From contig NZ_JACMTR010000002.1 in the NCBI RefSeq assembly GCF_014267175.1, forward strand, positions 1,004,001-1,068,000: a DNA stretch of 64,000 nt. The letters are read 5' to 3'. Under the pieces are notes generated by a model. The model saw only the letters and a program-made list of their open reading frames with translations. It had not been told where the DNA came from and did not search any database. The stretch's first letter is position 1, and the number at the start of each line of letters is the position of its first letter. Shown piece by piece: positions 21,845 through 30,562 of this stretch. This DNA comes from Pseudonocardia sp. C8 (GTDB lineage Bacteria > Actinomycetota > Actinomycetes > Mycobacteriales > Pseudonocardiaceae). Position numbers and translations under genes: made by a program.

Positions 21845-23260
21845 ATGACCACGGTGTCCGGGTCGAACTTCAACCAGCAGGCCGCGAGCGGGGACGACGG
21901 CGGCGGCGACATCTTCCAGAACCAGCAGCAGGCCGGCGCAGGCCTCGGTGTCGCGGGCTCGAACTTCAACCAGCAGGCGAAGTCCGGCGACGACGACGGC
22001 GGGGACATCTTCCAGAACCAGCAGCAGACCACGCCGCCCCCGTACCACTGCCCCGCGCACGGCGAGTTCGCCCTGTGCCCCGGCCACTGCGACTACCGCC
22101 ACGACTACATCGAGACCTGGGGCTCCAACTTCAACCAGCAGGCCAAGTCCGGTGGGGACGACGGAGACGGCGGCGACATTTTCCAGAACCAGCAGCAGGC
22201 CGGCGCCGGCGGTGGGGGTTCGAACTTCAACCAGCAGGCCAAGTCGGGCGGGGACGACGGAGACGGCGGCGACATTTTCCAGAACCAGCAGCAGGCCGGC
22301 GCCGTGGGTGGGGGTTCGAACTTCAACCAGCAGGCCAAGTCGGGCGGGGACGACGGAGACGGCGGCGACATTTTCCAGAACCAGCAGCAGGCCGGCGCCG
22401 TGGGTGGGGGTTCGAACTTCAACCAGCAGGCCAAGTCCGGCGACGACGGAGACGGCGGGGACATTTTCCAGAACCAGCAGCAGGCTGGCGCCGTGGGTGG
22501 TGGGTCGAACTTCAACCAGCAGGCCAAGTCCGGTGGGGACGACGGAGACGGCGGGGACATTTTCCAGAACCAGCAGCAGTCCGGTGCTGGTGGCGGGGGT
22601 TCGAACTTCAACCAGCAGGCCAAGTCCGGTGGGGATGACGACGGCGGGGACATTTTCCAGAACCAGCAGCAGGCTGGCGCCGTGGGTGGTGGGTCGAACT
22701 TCAACCAGCAGGCCAAGTCCGGTGGGGACGACGGAGACGGCGGGGACATTTTCCAGAACCAGCAGCAGTCCGGTGCTGGTGGCGGGGGTTCGAACTTCAA
22801 CCAGCAGGCGAAGTCCGGTGGGGATGACGACGGCGGGGACATTTTCCAGAACCAGCAGCAGTCCGGTGCCGGTGGCGGGGGTTCGAACTTCAACCAGCAG
22901 GCCAAGTCCGGTGGCGATGACGACGGCGGCGACATCTTCCAGAACCAGCAGCAGGCCGGTGCCGGTGGCGGGGGTTCGAACTTCAACCAGCAGGCCAAGT
23001 CCGGTGGCGACGAGGACGGCGGGGACATCTTCCAGAACCAGCAGCAGGCTGGCGCCGGTGGCGGGGGTTCGAACTTCAACCAGCAGGCCAAGTCCGAGGG
23101 CGACGACGAGGCCCCCGTCTTCCGCGAGGAGACCGGCGGCGACGAGACCTTCGCCGCGCCCGAGCCGGTGAGCACCTCCGGCGGCTGGGAGGACCGCGGC
23201 GGCGACGGCGGTGGCGACACCGGCGGCGACGCGGTCGAGACGATGGACACCGTGGGCTGA
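21845..23260 (+). CDS. Asn/Gln-rich tandem repeat protein (12 full repeats)
   Basis: A 471-residue low-complexity protein I cannot place in a known family. It is twelve full copies and a thirteenth half copy of a 31-32-residue unit: GSNFNQQAKSGG, an Asp/Gly patch, then GGDIFQNQQQ and a Gly/Ala linker. Unit 2 carries a different spacer (about residues 60-85) with C-x2-H-x5-C-x2-H-C spacing, which could bind zinc. The tail is acidic. There is no signal peptide, membrane segment or Cys elsewhere. NQ-rich aromatic repeats with Gly/Asp linkers suggest a phase-separating or amyloid-like polymer; that is inference. ATG follows GGAGAGG. It holds the position of iniB before the iniA-like GTPase. Confidence 0.85.
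   Translation: MTTVSGSNFNQQAASGDDGGGDIFQNQQQAGAGLGVAGSNFNQQAKSGDDDGGDIFQNQQQTTPPPYHCPAHGEFALCPGHCDYRHDYIETWGSNFNQQAKSGGDDGDGGDIFQNQQQAGAGGGGSNFNQQAKSGGDDGDGGDIFQNQQQAGAVGGGSNFNQQAKSGGDDGDGGDIFQNQQQAGAVGGGSNFNQQAKSGDDGDGGDIFQNQQQAGAVGGGSNFNQQAKSGGDDGDGGDIFQNQQQSGAGGGGSNFNQQAKSGGDDDGGDIFQNQQQAGAVGGGSNFNQQAKSGGDDGDGGDIFQNQQQSGAGGGGSNFNQQAKSGGDDDGGDIFQNQQQSGAGGGGSNFNQQAKSGGDDDGGDIFQNQQQAGAGGGGSNFNQQAKSGGDEDGGDIFQNQQQAGAGGGGSNFNQQAKSEGDDEAPVFREETGGDETFAAPEPVSTSGGWEDRGGDGGGDTGGDAVETMDTVG
21857..23093 (+). repeat. In-frame tandem DNA repeats of 93-96 bp
   Basis: The coding repeats of the FNQQ protein are also near-identical at DNA level from about 22121 onward, with units of 93 or 96 bp differing by whole codons in the Gly/Asp patch and by [12 protein letters not shown] or SGAGGG linkers. 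Alternation of linker types indicates recent duplication of two-unit blocks. Length variation between strains is likely. Confidence 0.85.
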
Positions 23261-23293
23261 CCTGTAGCACCCGACCCCGTCGGGACGAGTGAA

Positions 23294-23325
23294 GCAGTCG
23301 TCCGGGCCCGTGCCCGGACGGCTGC
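23294..23325 (+). terminator. Intercistronic hairpin (attenuator-like)
   Basis: A 14-base arm (23294-23307) pairs with 23312-23325 with one mismatch around loop CCGT; flanking CGAG/CTCG can extend it. It lies 33 bases after the repeat-protein stop and 27 before the GTPase ATG. No T tract follows, so it may thin out transcription or protect the upstream message. Confidence 0.6.
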
Positions 23326-23352
23326 TCGCTCGCGCCAGCGGAGGAGTCCCGC

Positions 23353-25203
23353 ATGCCTGCCACGACCGGTGCCGCTGCCCGCCACGTCCTGGAGACCCTG
23401 GACATGGCGGTCAAGGGCGCGCGGGCCTACGACCGCGAGGACCTCGCCGAACGGCTGCGCACCGCCCGCAGGCTGCTGGAGGACGGCGCCGTCACCGTGC
23501 ACGTCGTCGGCGAGTTCAAGCAGGGCAAGAGCTCGCTGATCAACGCCCTGCTCACCGCCCCGGTCTGCCCGGTCGACGACGACGTCGCCACCGCCGTCCC
23601 GACCCGGATCGCCTACGCCGAGAAGCTCAGCGCCACGGCCGCGTTCGAGTCCGCACCCGGATCCGGAGGGCCCGGCTGGACCGAGCCGATCAACCCATCG
23701 GACATCGCAGGCTACGTCTCCGAGGCCGGCAACCCCGGCAACAGCCGCCGGCTCCGCTCGGTGAACGTCGGCATCGCCCGCCAGCTGCTCTCCACCGGCC
23801 TCGTCCTGATCGACACCCCGGGGGTCGGCGGGCTCGGTGCGCCCGCCAACGCGGCGGCGGTCAGCTCGCTTCCGCAGTCGCACGCGGTGCTGTTCGTCAC
23901 CGACGCATCCCAGGAGCTGACCGCCGCCGAGATGCGGTTCCTGACGACCGTCCGCGAGCTGTGCCCGCAGCTGCTGCTGGTGCTCACCAAGACCGACCTC
24001 TACCCGCACTGGCCGCGGATCCTCGAGCTGAACCGCGCGCACCTCGAACGGGCCGGTATCGCCGTCGACGCCGTCGCGGTCTCCTCGGAGATCCGCTCGC
24101 TCGCGGCGAAGGACGCCGACCAGGAACTCAACAACGAGTCGGGCTTCCCCGAGCTCGTCCGGCGGATCAACGACGTCCTCGCCGGGGCCGAACGCATCGC
24201 GATCGACACCGTCGTCGTCCACCTGCGCTCGGCGCTGTCCCAGATGGAGGTCGTCGCGACGGCGCGGCGGGACGCCCTCGCCGACCCGGCCGGCGTCGCC
24301 GCGCAGCTCGCCGCGCTCACCGCGGCCAAGGAGAAGGCCGACGCGCTGCGGGAACGCTCCTCGAAGTGGCAGCTCGTGCTCAACGACGGGTTCGCCGACA
24401 TCGCCTCCGACGTCGACCACGACCTGCGCTCCCGCGCCCGCACCGCGCTGATCGAGGCCGAGGCCGCCATCGACGAGGGCGACCCGGCCCAGAACTGGCC
24501 GGAGTTCGAGAACTGGATCCGGCAGCGGCTCGCCGGCGAGGCCCTCGCGAACTACGGCCTGTTCGTGCGCCGCGCCAAGGAGGTCGCCCAGGCCGTCGGC
24601 GAGCACTTCGACCTCGCCGAGTCCGAGATCGTCACCGCCCGTGAGGTCGCCGCGCCGGTCGAGCTGCTCGACGCGTTCACCGTCGACGCCGCGTTCGTGG
24701 AGCGCAAGGCCAAGGGCGCCGGGATGGCGGCGTTCCAGAAGGCCTACGGCGGCTTCCTGATGTTCACGCTGCTCACCAACATGGCCGCGCTCGGCATCCC
24801 GGCCCCGTTCGGGCTCGTCCCGGCGTTCCTGATGGGCCGCTCGGGGTTCCGGGAGGAACGCAAGCGGCAGCTGGAGAAGCGCCGCAACGAGGCCAAGCAG
24901 ACCGTCCGCCGGTTCGTCGACGAGTTCCAGATGCAGGTCGGCAAGGACTCCCGGGACGCGATCCGGCACGTCCAGCGGGAACTGCGCGGCGCGTGGTCCG
25001 AGCGGGTCGCCGAGCTGCAGCGGTCCGCCGCGGCCGGGCTGGCCGCCGCCCAGGAGGCCGCCCGCACCGGCGAGAGCGACGCCGGCGCGCGCGAGCGCAT
25101 CGAGTCCGACCTGGCGTCGCTGGCGATGCTGCGGGCCCGGCTCGACGACCTGGCCGCGCACCTGCAACGCGTCCGCGGCGAACCGGCCGGGGCCCCGCGA
25201 TGA
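23353..25203 (+). CDS. Dynamin-like GTPase (IniA-type)
   Basis: A 616-residue bacterial dynamin-like protein. G1 is GEFKQGKSS (53-61), the G2 threonine is near AVPTRI, G3 is DTPG (154-157) and G4 is TKTD (212-215), all intact. A long helical stalk follows, with a hydrophobic patch at 464-494 that would be the membrane-inserting paddle, then a basic, coiled-coil-rich end. This matches mycobacterial IniA, which bends or fuses membranes under envelope stress. ATG follows GGAGGAG. Its stop overlaps the start of the second GTPase by 4 bases, so they are made together, as two-gene dynamin pairs usually are. Confidence 0.88.
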   Translation: MPATTGAAARHVLETLDMAVKGARAYDREDLAERLRTARRLLEDGAVTVHVVGEFKQGKSSLINALLTAPVCPVDDDVATAVPTRIAYAEKLSATAAFESAPGSGGPGWTEPINPSDIAGYVSEAGNPGNSRRLRSVNVGIARQLLSTGLVLIDTPGVGGLGAPANAAAVSSLPQSHAVLFVTDASQELTAAEMRFLTTVRELCPQLLLVLTKTDLYPHWPRILELNRAHLERAGIAVDAVAVSSEIRSLAAKDADQELNNESGFPELVRRINDVLAGAERIAIDTVVVHLRSALSQMEVVATARRDALADPAGVAAQLAALTAAKEKADALRERSSKWQLVLNDGFADIASDVDHDLRSRARTALIEAEAAIDEGDPAQNWPEFENWIRQRLAGEALANYGLFVRRAKEVAQAVGEHFDLAESEIVTAREVAAPVELLDAFTVDAAFVERKAKGAGMAAFQKAYGGFLMFTLLTNMAALGIPAPFGLVPAFLMGRSGFREERKRQLEKRRNEAKQTVRRFVDEFQMQVGKDSRDAIRHVQRELRGAWSERVAELQRSAAAGLAAAQEAARTGESDAGARERIESDLASLAMLRARLDDLAAHLQRVRGEPAGAPR

Positions 25204-26759
25204 CCCGGCCCCCGGCCCCGCCGACCCTGGTCAACCGGGTCCGCGGCCTGCTCCACCGGGCCTGCGGCGTGTACGGCGGCGGGCCGGCCATGCCCGAGCT
25301 GCTCGCCGCCACGGCCCGGCTCGACGAACCGCTGCGCGTGGCGATCGCCGGCCGGGTCAAGGCGGGCAAGTCGACGCTGCTCAACGCCCTGGTCGGGCAG
25401 GACCTCGCCGCGACCGACGCGGGGGAGTGCACCCGGGTCGTCACCTGGTACCGCGACGGCCACACCTACCGCGTCGAGGCCCGGCTGCGGTCCGGGCGGC
25501 GGGTCCCGCTGCCGCCCGGACCCACCGGCGGCGCCGCCGACCTCGGCGGGCTCACCGCCGGCGAGATCGACCACGTCGTCGTCGACTGGCCGTCCCCGGC
25601 GCTGCGCGCGATCACCCTCGTCGACACCCCCGGGCTCGACTCGCTCTCGCACGAGCTGTCCGGGTTGACGACCGCCGCCCTGGTCCCCGGCGACGGCGAG
25701 GGACCGGCCGCCGTCGACGCCGTCGTCCACCTGATGCGGCACCTGCACGCCACCGACGTCGACTTCCTGGAGGCGTTCCGGGACGACCCGGCCGAACGCC
25801 GCCCGGTCAACACGATCGGGGTGCTCGCCCGCGCCGACGAGGTCGGGCACGGCCGGCCGGGGGCGCTGGAGTCCGCGGCCCGGGTCGCCGCCCGCTACGC
25901 CGCCGACCCGCGGGTGCGGGCGCTCTGCCAGACCGTGCTGCCGGTGGCCGGCCTGCTCGCGGCGACCGCCGCGACCCTGCGCGAGGACGAGTTCCGGGCC
26001 TTCGCGTCGCTGGCCGAGGCCGGGGAGGACGAGGTGCACCGGCTGACCCTCACCGCGGCCCGGTTCGCGCGCGCCGAGTCGACCTGCGACGTCGAACCCG
26101 CGCGGCGCGCCGCCCTGCTCGACCGGTTCGGCCTGTTCGGGGTCCGGCTGAGCGTGCAGCTCGTCGAGTCCGGGGTGGCGACGACCGCGGCCGCGCTGTC
26201 CGCCGAGCTGCTGCACCGCAGCGGCCTCACCCCGTTCCGCGAGGCGCTGACCAGCCGGTTCACCGGCCGGGCGGACGTGCTCAAGGCCCGCTCTGCGCTG
26301 CGCGCGGTCGAGTCGGTGCTGCGCCGGTACCCGGTGCCCGCGGCGGCGCCGCTGATGCACGAGCTGGAGCTCGTCACCGCGGGCGCCCACGAGTTCGCCG
26401 AGATCCGGCTGCTGGACACCCTGCGGTCGGGCGCCCTGCTGCTCGCCGACGCCGAGCGCGCCACCGCGGAACGGCTGCTCGGCGGGGACGGCGTGCACCC
26501 CCTGTCCCGGCTCGGGCTGCCCGTGGGATCCGGCCGGGACGAGGCGGTGCGGGCGGCGCAGCTGGCCCTGGTGCAGTGGCAGCGCCGGGCCGAGCACCCG
26601 TCGTCCGGGCGGGACGTCCGCGAGGCCTGCCGGGTCCTGGTCCGGACCTGCGAGGGGTTGCTGCTCGGCGCCACCGAGGCCGCCCGGGCCCCCGGCATGA
26701 GCAGCCCACCCGCGGTGGGGCACGGGTGGCCCGCCGGACGAGTAGTGGACTGCTCATGA
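25200..26759 (+). CDS. Second dynamin-like GTPase (IniC-type)
   Basis: A 519-residue partner GTPase. G1 is GRVKAGKST (51-59), G2 Thr is in ECTRVVTWY, and G3 is DTPG (142-145). G4 is degenerate: ARAD at 210-213 instead of N/TKxD, so guanine selectivity may be weak. No clear paddle is seen, so it may act as the companion of the first GTPase, like IniC with IniA. The ATG overlaps the previous stop (ATGA). The last 20 codons contain the imperfect dyad 26738-26757 that may control the next gene. Confidence 0.85.
   Translation: MTRPPAPPTLVNRVRGLLHRACGVYGGGPAMPELLAATARLDEPLRVAIAGRVKAGKSTLLNALVGQDLAATDAGECTRVVTWYRDGHTYRVEARLRSGRRVPLPPGPTGGAADLGGLTAGEIDHVVVDWPSPALRAITLVDTPGLDSLSHELSGLTTAALVPGDGEGPAAVDAVVHLMRHLHATDVDFLEAFRDDPAERRPVNTIGVLARADEVGHGRPGALESAARVAARYAADPRVRALCQTVLPVAGLLAATAATLREDEFRAFASLAEAGEDEVHRLTLTAARFARAESTCDVEPARRAALLDRFGLFGVRLSVQLVESGVATTAAALSAELLHRSGLTPFREALTSRFTGRADVLKARSALRAVESVLRRYPVPAAAPLMHELELVTAGAHEFAEIRLLDTLRSGALLLADAERATAERLLGGDGVHPLSRLGLPVGSGRDEAVRAAQLALVQWQRRAEHPSSGRDVREACRVLVRTCEGLLLGATEAARAPGMSSPPAVGHGWPAGRVVDCS
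26738..26757. promoter_or_regulatory. Second ATGAG-N10-CTC(A/G)T dyad
   Basis: Read on the minus strand this is ATGAGCAGTCCACTACTCGT, with the same outer half-sites and spacing as the perfect palindrome at 21746-21765. It ends 33 bases before the ATG at 26791, inside the end of the preceding GTPase gene. It may be a second operator splitting the island into two transcription units. Confidence 0.5.
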
Positions 26760-26790
26760 CCGGCGGCCGCGGCGGGGACAGGCTGATCCC

Positions 26791-28824
26791 ATGACGCCGA
26801 CCACGCCTTCGACCCCGCCCCGCCGCGGGCCGGCCGGGATGCCGCCGCACCTGTGGGAGCTGGCCTGTTCCGACGTGCGCCCGGCCGTGCCGGAGCGGGT
26901 CCGGAACGCCCGGGCGTCCGGCGCGGACGCCCCGGCCGGGGTCCGGCGGGTGGCCGCCCGGATCGCCGCCACCGGTGCCGCGGCCGGCGTCGCCGCCGCG
27001 GTCGTCGCCGTCGGCGGGGTCGGGGGCCCGGCGCTCGCCGACGTCCCGGTCGCGCCGGCGCAGTACACGACCCCGCTCGAGGACGTCGGCGGGCTGGACC
27101 CGGCACCGCCGGTGCCCGGCGGGGGGCCGGCGGGGTCCACCGACCAGGGCGGTGACCACGGCGGCGCGGGCACGACCGGGTTCGGCGTCGGCGACGACGG
27201 TGGGGTGGCGTCGTCGACGACCACCGGCACCGGGGACGTCGCCGCCGGGCTCGGCACCACGTGGCGGGTGCAGGAGCCCGGGGCCGAGGCCGACGGCGAC
27301 TGGCTGACCGTCCAGATGTTCCAGGAGGTCACGGTCACCGAGACCGAGGACGGCATGTTCCTCGTCGACGCCTGGCAGTACATCGTGATCCGCGACGACG
27401 ACGGCAACGAGTACGTCTTCAAGGAGCACTACCAGGTCGTCGTCCCCGACCCGCCGGGTGCCGAGACCGACCTGGTGATCCACGAACGCGGCTACGTCCA
27501 CGTGATCGAACGCCCGGACGGCAGCTTCGCGGTCGACACCACCGACTTCGGGATCGACGTCGTCGCCGGTGCCGACGGCGACGGTCTCGACGAGGTCGGC
27601 ATCCGGCAGGAGCAGCGGGTGCGGATCACCGACGGCGACGGCAACGACGACGACGTCACCGTGACGCTGTCCGAGAAGGCCACGTCGACCAGCGACGACA
27701 CCGGCGACGAGGCCGTCACCACGATCGGGCAGGACCAGGTGGTCACCGATCGGGAGCTGCCGCCGGAGCCGGACTGGGCGGGCCGGGGGACGGCCGGGCC
27801 GGACCTGGAGACCGGGGGCACGGACGCCGCCGGGCAGGTCGGCGGGTCCGGCGAGCCCGGCGGTTCCGGTGCCGAGGCCGTGGACCCGGACCCGACCGGC
27901 ACAGACGACCCGTTCGGCGCGGAACCCACCGGGCGGGGCCCCGGCGGGACGGCAGGGACGGCCCCCGGTGCGGGAGCAACCACGACGACGGCGGGCCCCA
28001 CCGGCACGCCGCCGTCCCCCGCGGGCGGCACCGCCACACCACCGGCCGCGGCCGCCCGCCCCGTCGACGCCCCCGCCGCCGGGCTGGGTGCTCCGGTCGT
28101 GGCGGGCTGGGCGGCGGAGGACCAGCCGGCGGGCGGGCTGCCCGACGTCCGGCTGGTCGACGACGGGCCGGCCCGTGGCGAGGACACCGGGCAGGACCCG
28201 GCCGGCCGGGTGGCCGATCCGGCAGCGGGCGGGACGCTCGGCGAGCTGCTGCCGGACGAGCTGCTGCCCACCGAGCTGCTGCCGGACGAGCTGCTGCCGG
28301 ACGAGCTGCTGCCGGACGAGCCACAGCGGGCCGGGACGCTGCCGGACGGGACGGTGCCGGGCGGGACGGTGCCGGACGAGACGGTGCCGGACGGGACGTT
28401 GCCCGATGGGACGTTGCCGGGCGGGACGTTGCCGGACGGGACGTTGCCCGATGGGACGTTGCCGGGCGGGACGTTGCCCGATGGGACGTTGCCGGACGGG
28501 ACGTTGCCCGACGGGACGCGACCGGGCGGGACGCAACCGGACGGCACCTCCGTCCTGACCGGCCCCGACGGCTCCCCGCTGTTCCCCGGCGACCCGGGCG
28601 CGGGCGTTCCGGCCGGCCCGTTCGAACCGGCACCGGCCGGGACCGGCGCCGTCCGGCCGCCCGAACCCGGGCCGGAACCGGACCGCATCGAGGAACCGCC
28701 CGTCGACTTCCCGGGCCCGGCCGGCGAGGCCACCGTCGTCACCGACCCCGCCACCGACCCGGGACCCGGCTCGCCGGACACGAGCGGTGACGACGCCGGC
28801 GCGGACCCCGCGCTCGTGTCCTGA
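26791..28824 (+). CDS. Large exported acidic protein with pentapeptide repeats
   Basis: A 677-residue protein without a recognised family. Residues 1-53 are basic and Pro-rich, 54-83 are hydrophobic and end in ALA before Asp84, which looks like a signal peptide or anchor with a long N-terminal extension. Residues about 150-320 form a beta-rich acidic domain (MFQEVTVTETEDGMFLVD, YIVIRDDDGNEYVFKEHYQ, YVHVIERPDGSFAVDT) with alternating charged strands. Then come Pro/Gly/Ala-rich linkers, five ELLPD-type and fourteen GTLPD/GTVPG-type pentapeptides, and a Pro-rich acidic tail. The tail could span the peptidoglycan or bind Ca2+. It lies between the GTPases and the Hsp70-like gene. Confidence 0.75.
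   Translation: MTPTTPSTPPRRGPAGMPPHLWELACSDVRPAVPERVRNARASGADAPAGVRRVAARIAATGAAAGVAAAVVAVGGVGGPALADVPVAPAQYTTPLEDVGGLDPAPPVPGGGPAGSTDQGGDHGGAGTTGFGVGDDGGVASSTTTGTGDVAAGLGTTWRVQEPGAEADGDWLTVQMFQEVTVTETEDGMFLVDAWQYIVIRDDDGNEYVFKEHYQVVVPDPPGAETDLVIHERGYVHVIERPDGSFAVDTTDFGIDVVAGADGDGLDEVGIRQEQRVRITDGDGNDDDVTVTLSEKATSTSDDTGDEAVTTIGQDQVVTDRELPPEPDWAGRGTAGPDLETGGTDAAGQVGGSGEPGGSGAEAVDPDPTGTDDPFGAEPTGRGPGGTAGTAPGAGATTTTAGPTGTPPSPAGGTATPPAAAARPVDAPAAGLGAPVVAGWAAEDQPAGGLPDVRLVDDGPARGEDTGQDPAGRVADPAAGGTLGELLPDELLPTELLPDELLPDELLPDEPQRAGTLPDGTVPGGTVPDETVPDGTLPDGTLPGGTLPDGTLPDGTLPGGTLPDGTLPDGTLPDGTRPGGTQPDGTSVLTGPDGSPLFPGDPGAGVPAGPFEPAPAGTGAVRPPEPGPEPDRIEEPPVDFPGPAGEATVVTDPATDPGPGSPDTSGDDAGADPALVS
28243..28542 (+). 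repeat. 15-bp coding repeats in two blocks
   Basis: Block one (28243-28317) is five units of GAGCTGCTGCCGGAC type. Block two (28333-28542) is fourteen units of GGGACGTTGCCGGAC type, with PD and PG endings alternating. The near-identity at DNA level indicates recent slippage or duplication. TTG leucine codons are used repeatedly in block two, rare elsewhere in this DNA. Confidence 0.85.
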
Positions 28825-28854
28825 CCGGCCACCGAGAAGAGGAAGGCGAGCACG

Positions 28855-30558
28855 ATGGGATACCGCCTGGGGGTCGACCTCGGCACCACGTTCACCGCCG
28901 CCGCGATCGCGCGGGACGGCCGGGTCGAGATGGTGACGCTCGGCGACCGGTCCGCGGTCGTGCCCTCGGTGGTGCTGCTGCGTGCCGACGGCAGCGTCCT
29001 CACCGGGGACGCGGCCGACCGCCGGGCCGCCGCCGAACCCGACCGGGTCGCCCGCGAGGTCAAGCGCCGCCTCGGCGACCCGATGCCGGTGCTCCTCGGT
29101 GGCGCGCCGCAGTCGGTGCAGGAGCTGATGGCCCGCCAGCTGGACGACGTCGTCCGCACCGTCAGCGAACGGGAGGGCGGGGCACCCGACGTCGTCACCC
29201 TCACCCACCCGGCGAACTGGGGGCCCTACAAGCGGGAGCTGTTCGGGCAGGTCCCGCGGCTGGCCGGGCTGGACGGCGTCCGGATGGTCACCGAACCCGA
29301 GGCGGCGGCCGCGCACTACGCCGCCGCCGAGCGGGTCCCCGACGACGCGCTCGTGGCGGTCTACGACCTCGGCGGCGGCACGTTCGACGCCACCGTGCTC
29401 CGGGCCGCCCGCGGCGGGTTCACCATCCTCGGCGTCCCCGAGGGCATCGAGGGACTCGGCGGGATCGACTTCGACGAGGCGGTGTACGCGCACGTCGACC
29501 GGGCCGTGGACGGCGCCGCCTCCGCCCTCGACCCCGCCGACGCCCGCGCCACGGCCGCCGCCATCCGCCTCCGGCAGGAGTGCGTGCTGGCCAAGGAAGC
29601 GCTGTCGGCGGACACCGAGACGAGCATCCCGGTGCTGCTGCCCTCGGTGCAGACCGAGGTCCGGCTGACCCGCGGCGAGCTGGAGGAGATGATCCGGCCG
29701 TCGGTCGCGGCGACCGTCGAGGCCATGCGCCGCGCGCTCGCCTCGGCCGGCGTCACCGCCGCCGAGCTGCACACGGTCCTGCTGGTCGGCGGCTCCTCCC
29801 GGATTCCGGCGGTCGCCCGGACGGTGGCCGCCGAGCTGGGCCGGCCGACCGCGGTCGACACCCATCCCAAGCACGCCGTCGCGCTCGGCGCCGCCGCCTG
29901 GGGCGCGACGACCCCGGACGGCGCGGCCGCCGCCGCAGGACCCACCGGCGCCGCGGGCGGCGAACCGGGACCCGCCGGCCCGGACGACACCCCGACCCCG
30001 CCCCGGGGCATCCCGTGGGTCCCGCCCGCGTCGGTCCCCGCCGAGCGGACCCGGGCGGCCGCGGTCCCCGCGGGGCCCGAGACCACCCTGCCCACGCCGG
30101 TCACACCCGGCCCGGACGCCCCGGCCGCCGGCACCCCGCCGCCCGTCCTGGCCCCCGGCTCCGCCCGGCCGCGGCGGGCCCGCCGCACCGGGGTGATCGT
30201 CGGGGCGGGCCTGCTGGTCGCGGCGGCCGCCGTCGGCGGCACGCTCGTCTACGGCGCCTCCGCCGGAACGCCCCCGGACACCTCCCCGCCGCCGGTCGTC
30301 GCGACCAGCGAGGCGCCGGCCGCGACCACCGAGGAAGTTCCCACCGCGGAACCTGCCGACGACGACAGCGCGGAGCCCACGCGGCCCGCCCGGGTCCGGA
30401 CCACGTCCGCCGCGCCGGACCCGGTGGAGCCCGACCGGCAGACACCGAAGCGGACGGCCACGCACACCCCGGAGAAGACCACCGAGACCACCACCGAGAC
30501 CGAGACGACCTCCACGGAGAGCACGACCGAGGAGCCCGCGGGCGGCGCCGGCGGGTGA
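28855..30558 (+). CDS. Membrane-anchored Hsp70-like ATPase lacking the substrate-binding domain
   Basis: A 567-residue protein. Residues 1-360 are an Hsp70/actin-fold ATPase: phosphate 1 [13 protein letters not shown], phosphate 2 [14 protein letters not shown], and the adenosine motif [12 protein letters not shown]. The linker and substrate-binding domain of DnaK are missing. Instead there is a Pro/Ala linker, one hydrophobic span near 446-466 after RRARR, and a roughly 100-residue Thr/Glu/Pro-rich tail that would lie outside the cell. The orientation (Arg cluster inside) suits a cytoplasmic ATPase with an outer tail. It follows the exported acidic protein by 30 bp with AGAGGAAGG upstream of the ATG. 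It may signal or pull on an envelope partner; this is inference. Confidence 0.85.
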   Translation: MGYRLGVDLGTTFTAAAIARDGRVEMVTLGDRSAVVPSVVLLRADGSVLTGDAADRRAAAEPDRVAREVKRRLGDPMPVLLGGAPQSVQELMARQLDDVVRTVSEREGGAPDVVTLTHPANWGPYKRELFGQVPRLAGLDGVRMVTEPEAAAAHYAAAERVPDDALVAVYDLGGGTFDATVLRAARGGFTILGVPEGIEGLGGIDFDEAVYAHVDRAVDGAASALDPADARATAAAIRLRQECVLAKEALSADTETSIPVLLPSVQTEVRLTRGELEEMIRPSVAATVEAMRRALASAGVTAAELHTVLLVGGSSRIPAVARTVAAELGRPTAVDTHPKHAVALGAAAWGATTPDGAAAAAGPTGAAGGEPGPAGPDDTPTPPRGIPWVPPASVPAERTRAAAVPAGPETTLPTPVTPGPDAPAAGTPPPVLAPGSARPRRARRTGVIVGAGLLVAAAAVGGTLVYGASAGTPPDTSPPPVVATSEAPAATTEEVPTAEPADDDSAEPTRPARVRTTSAAPDPVEPDRQTPKRTATHTPEKTTETTTETETTSTESTTEEPAGGAGG

Positions 30559-30562
30559 GCGG

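Noticed and set aside
21845..23260. Direct IniB orthologue
   Set aside because: It lacks the IniB N-terminal region and Ala/Gly composition; only its position matches.
22105..25167. Very long minus-strand frame (about 1000 codons) opposite the repeat and GTPase genes
   Set aside because: It is antisense to genes with clear motifs; its length comes from GC bias and repeats whose lengths are multiples of three.
26374..30465. Long minus-strand frame opposite the exported protein and Hsp70-like gene
   Set aside because: Composition is a GC-bias shadow; the opposite strand has an intact Hsp70 ATPase and ribosome sites.
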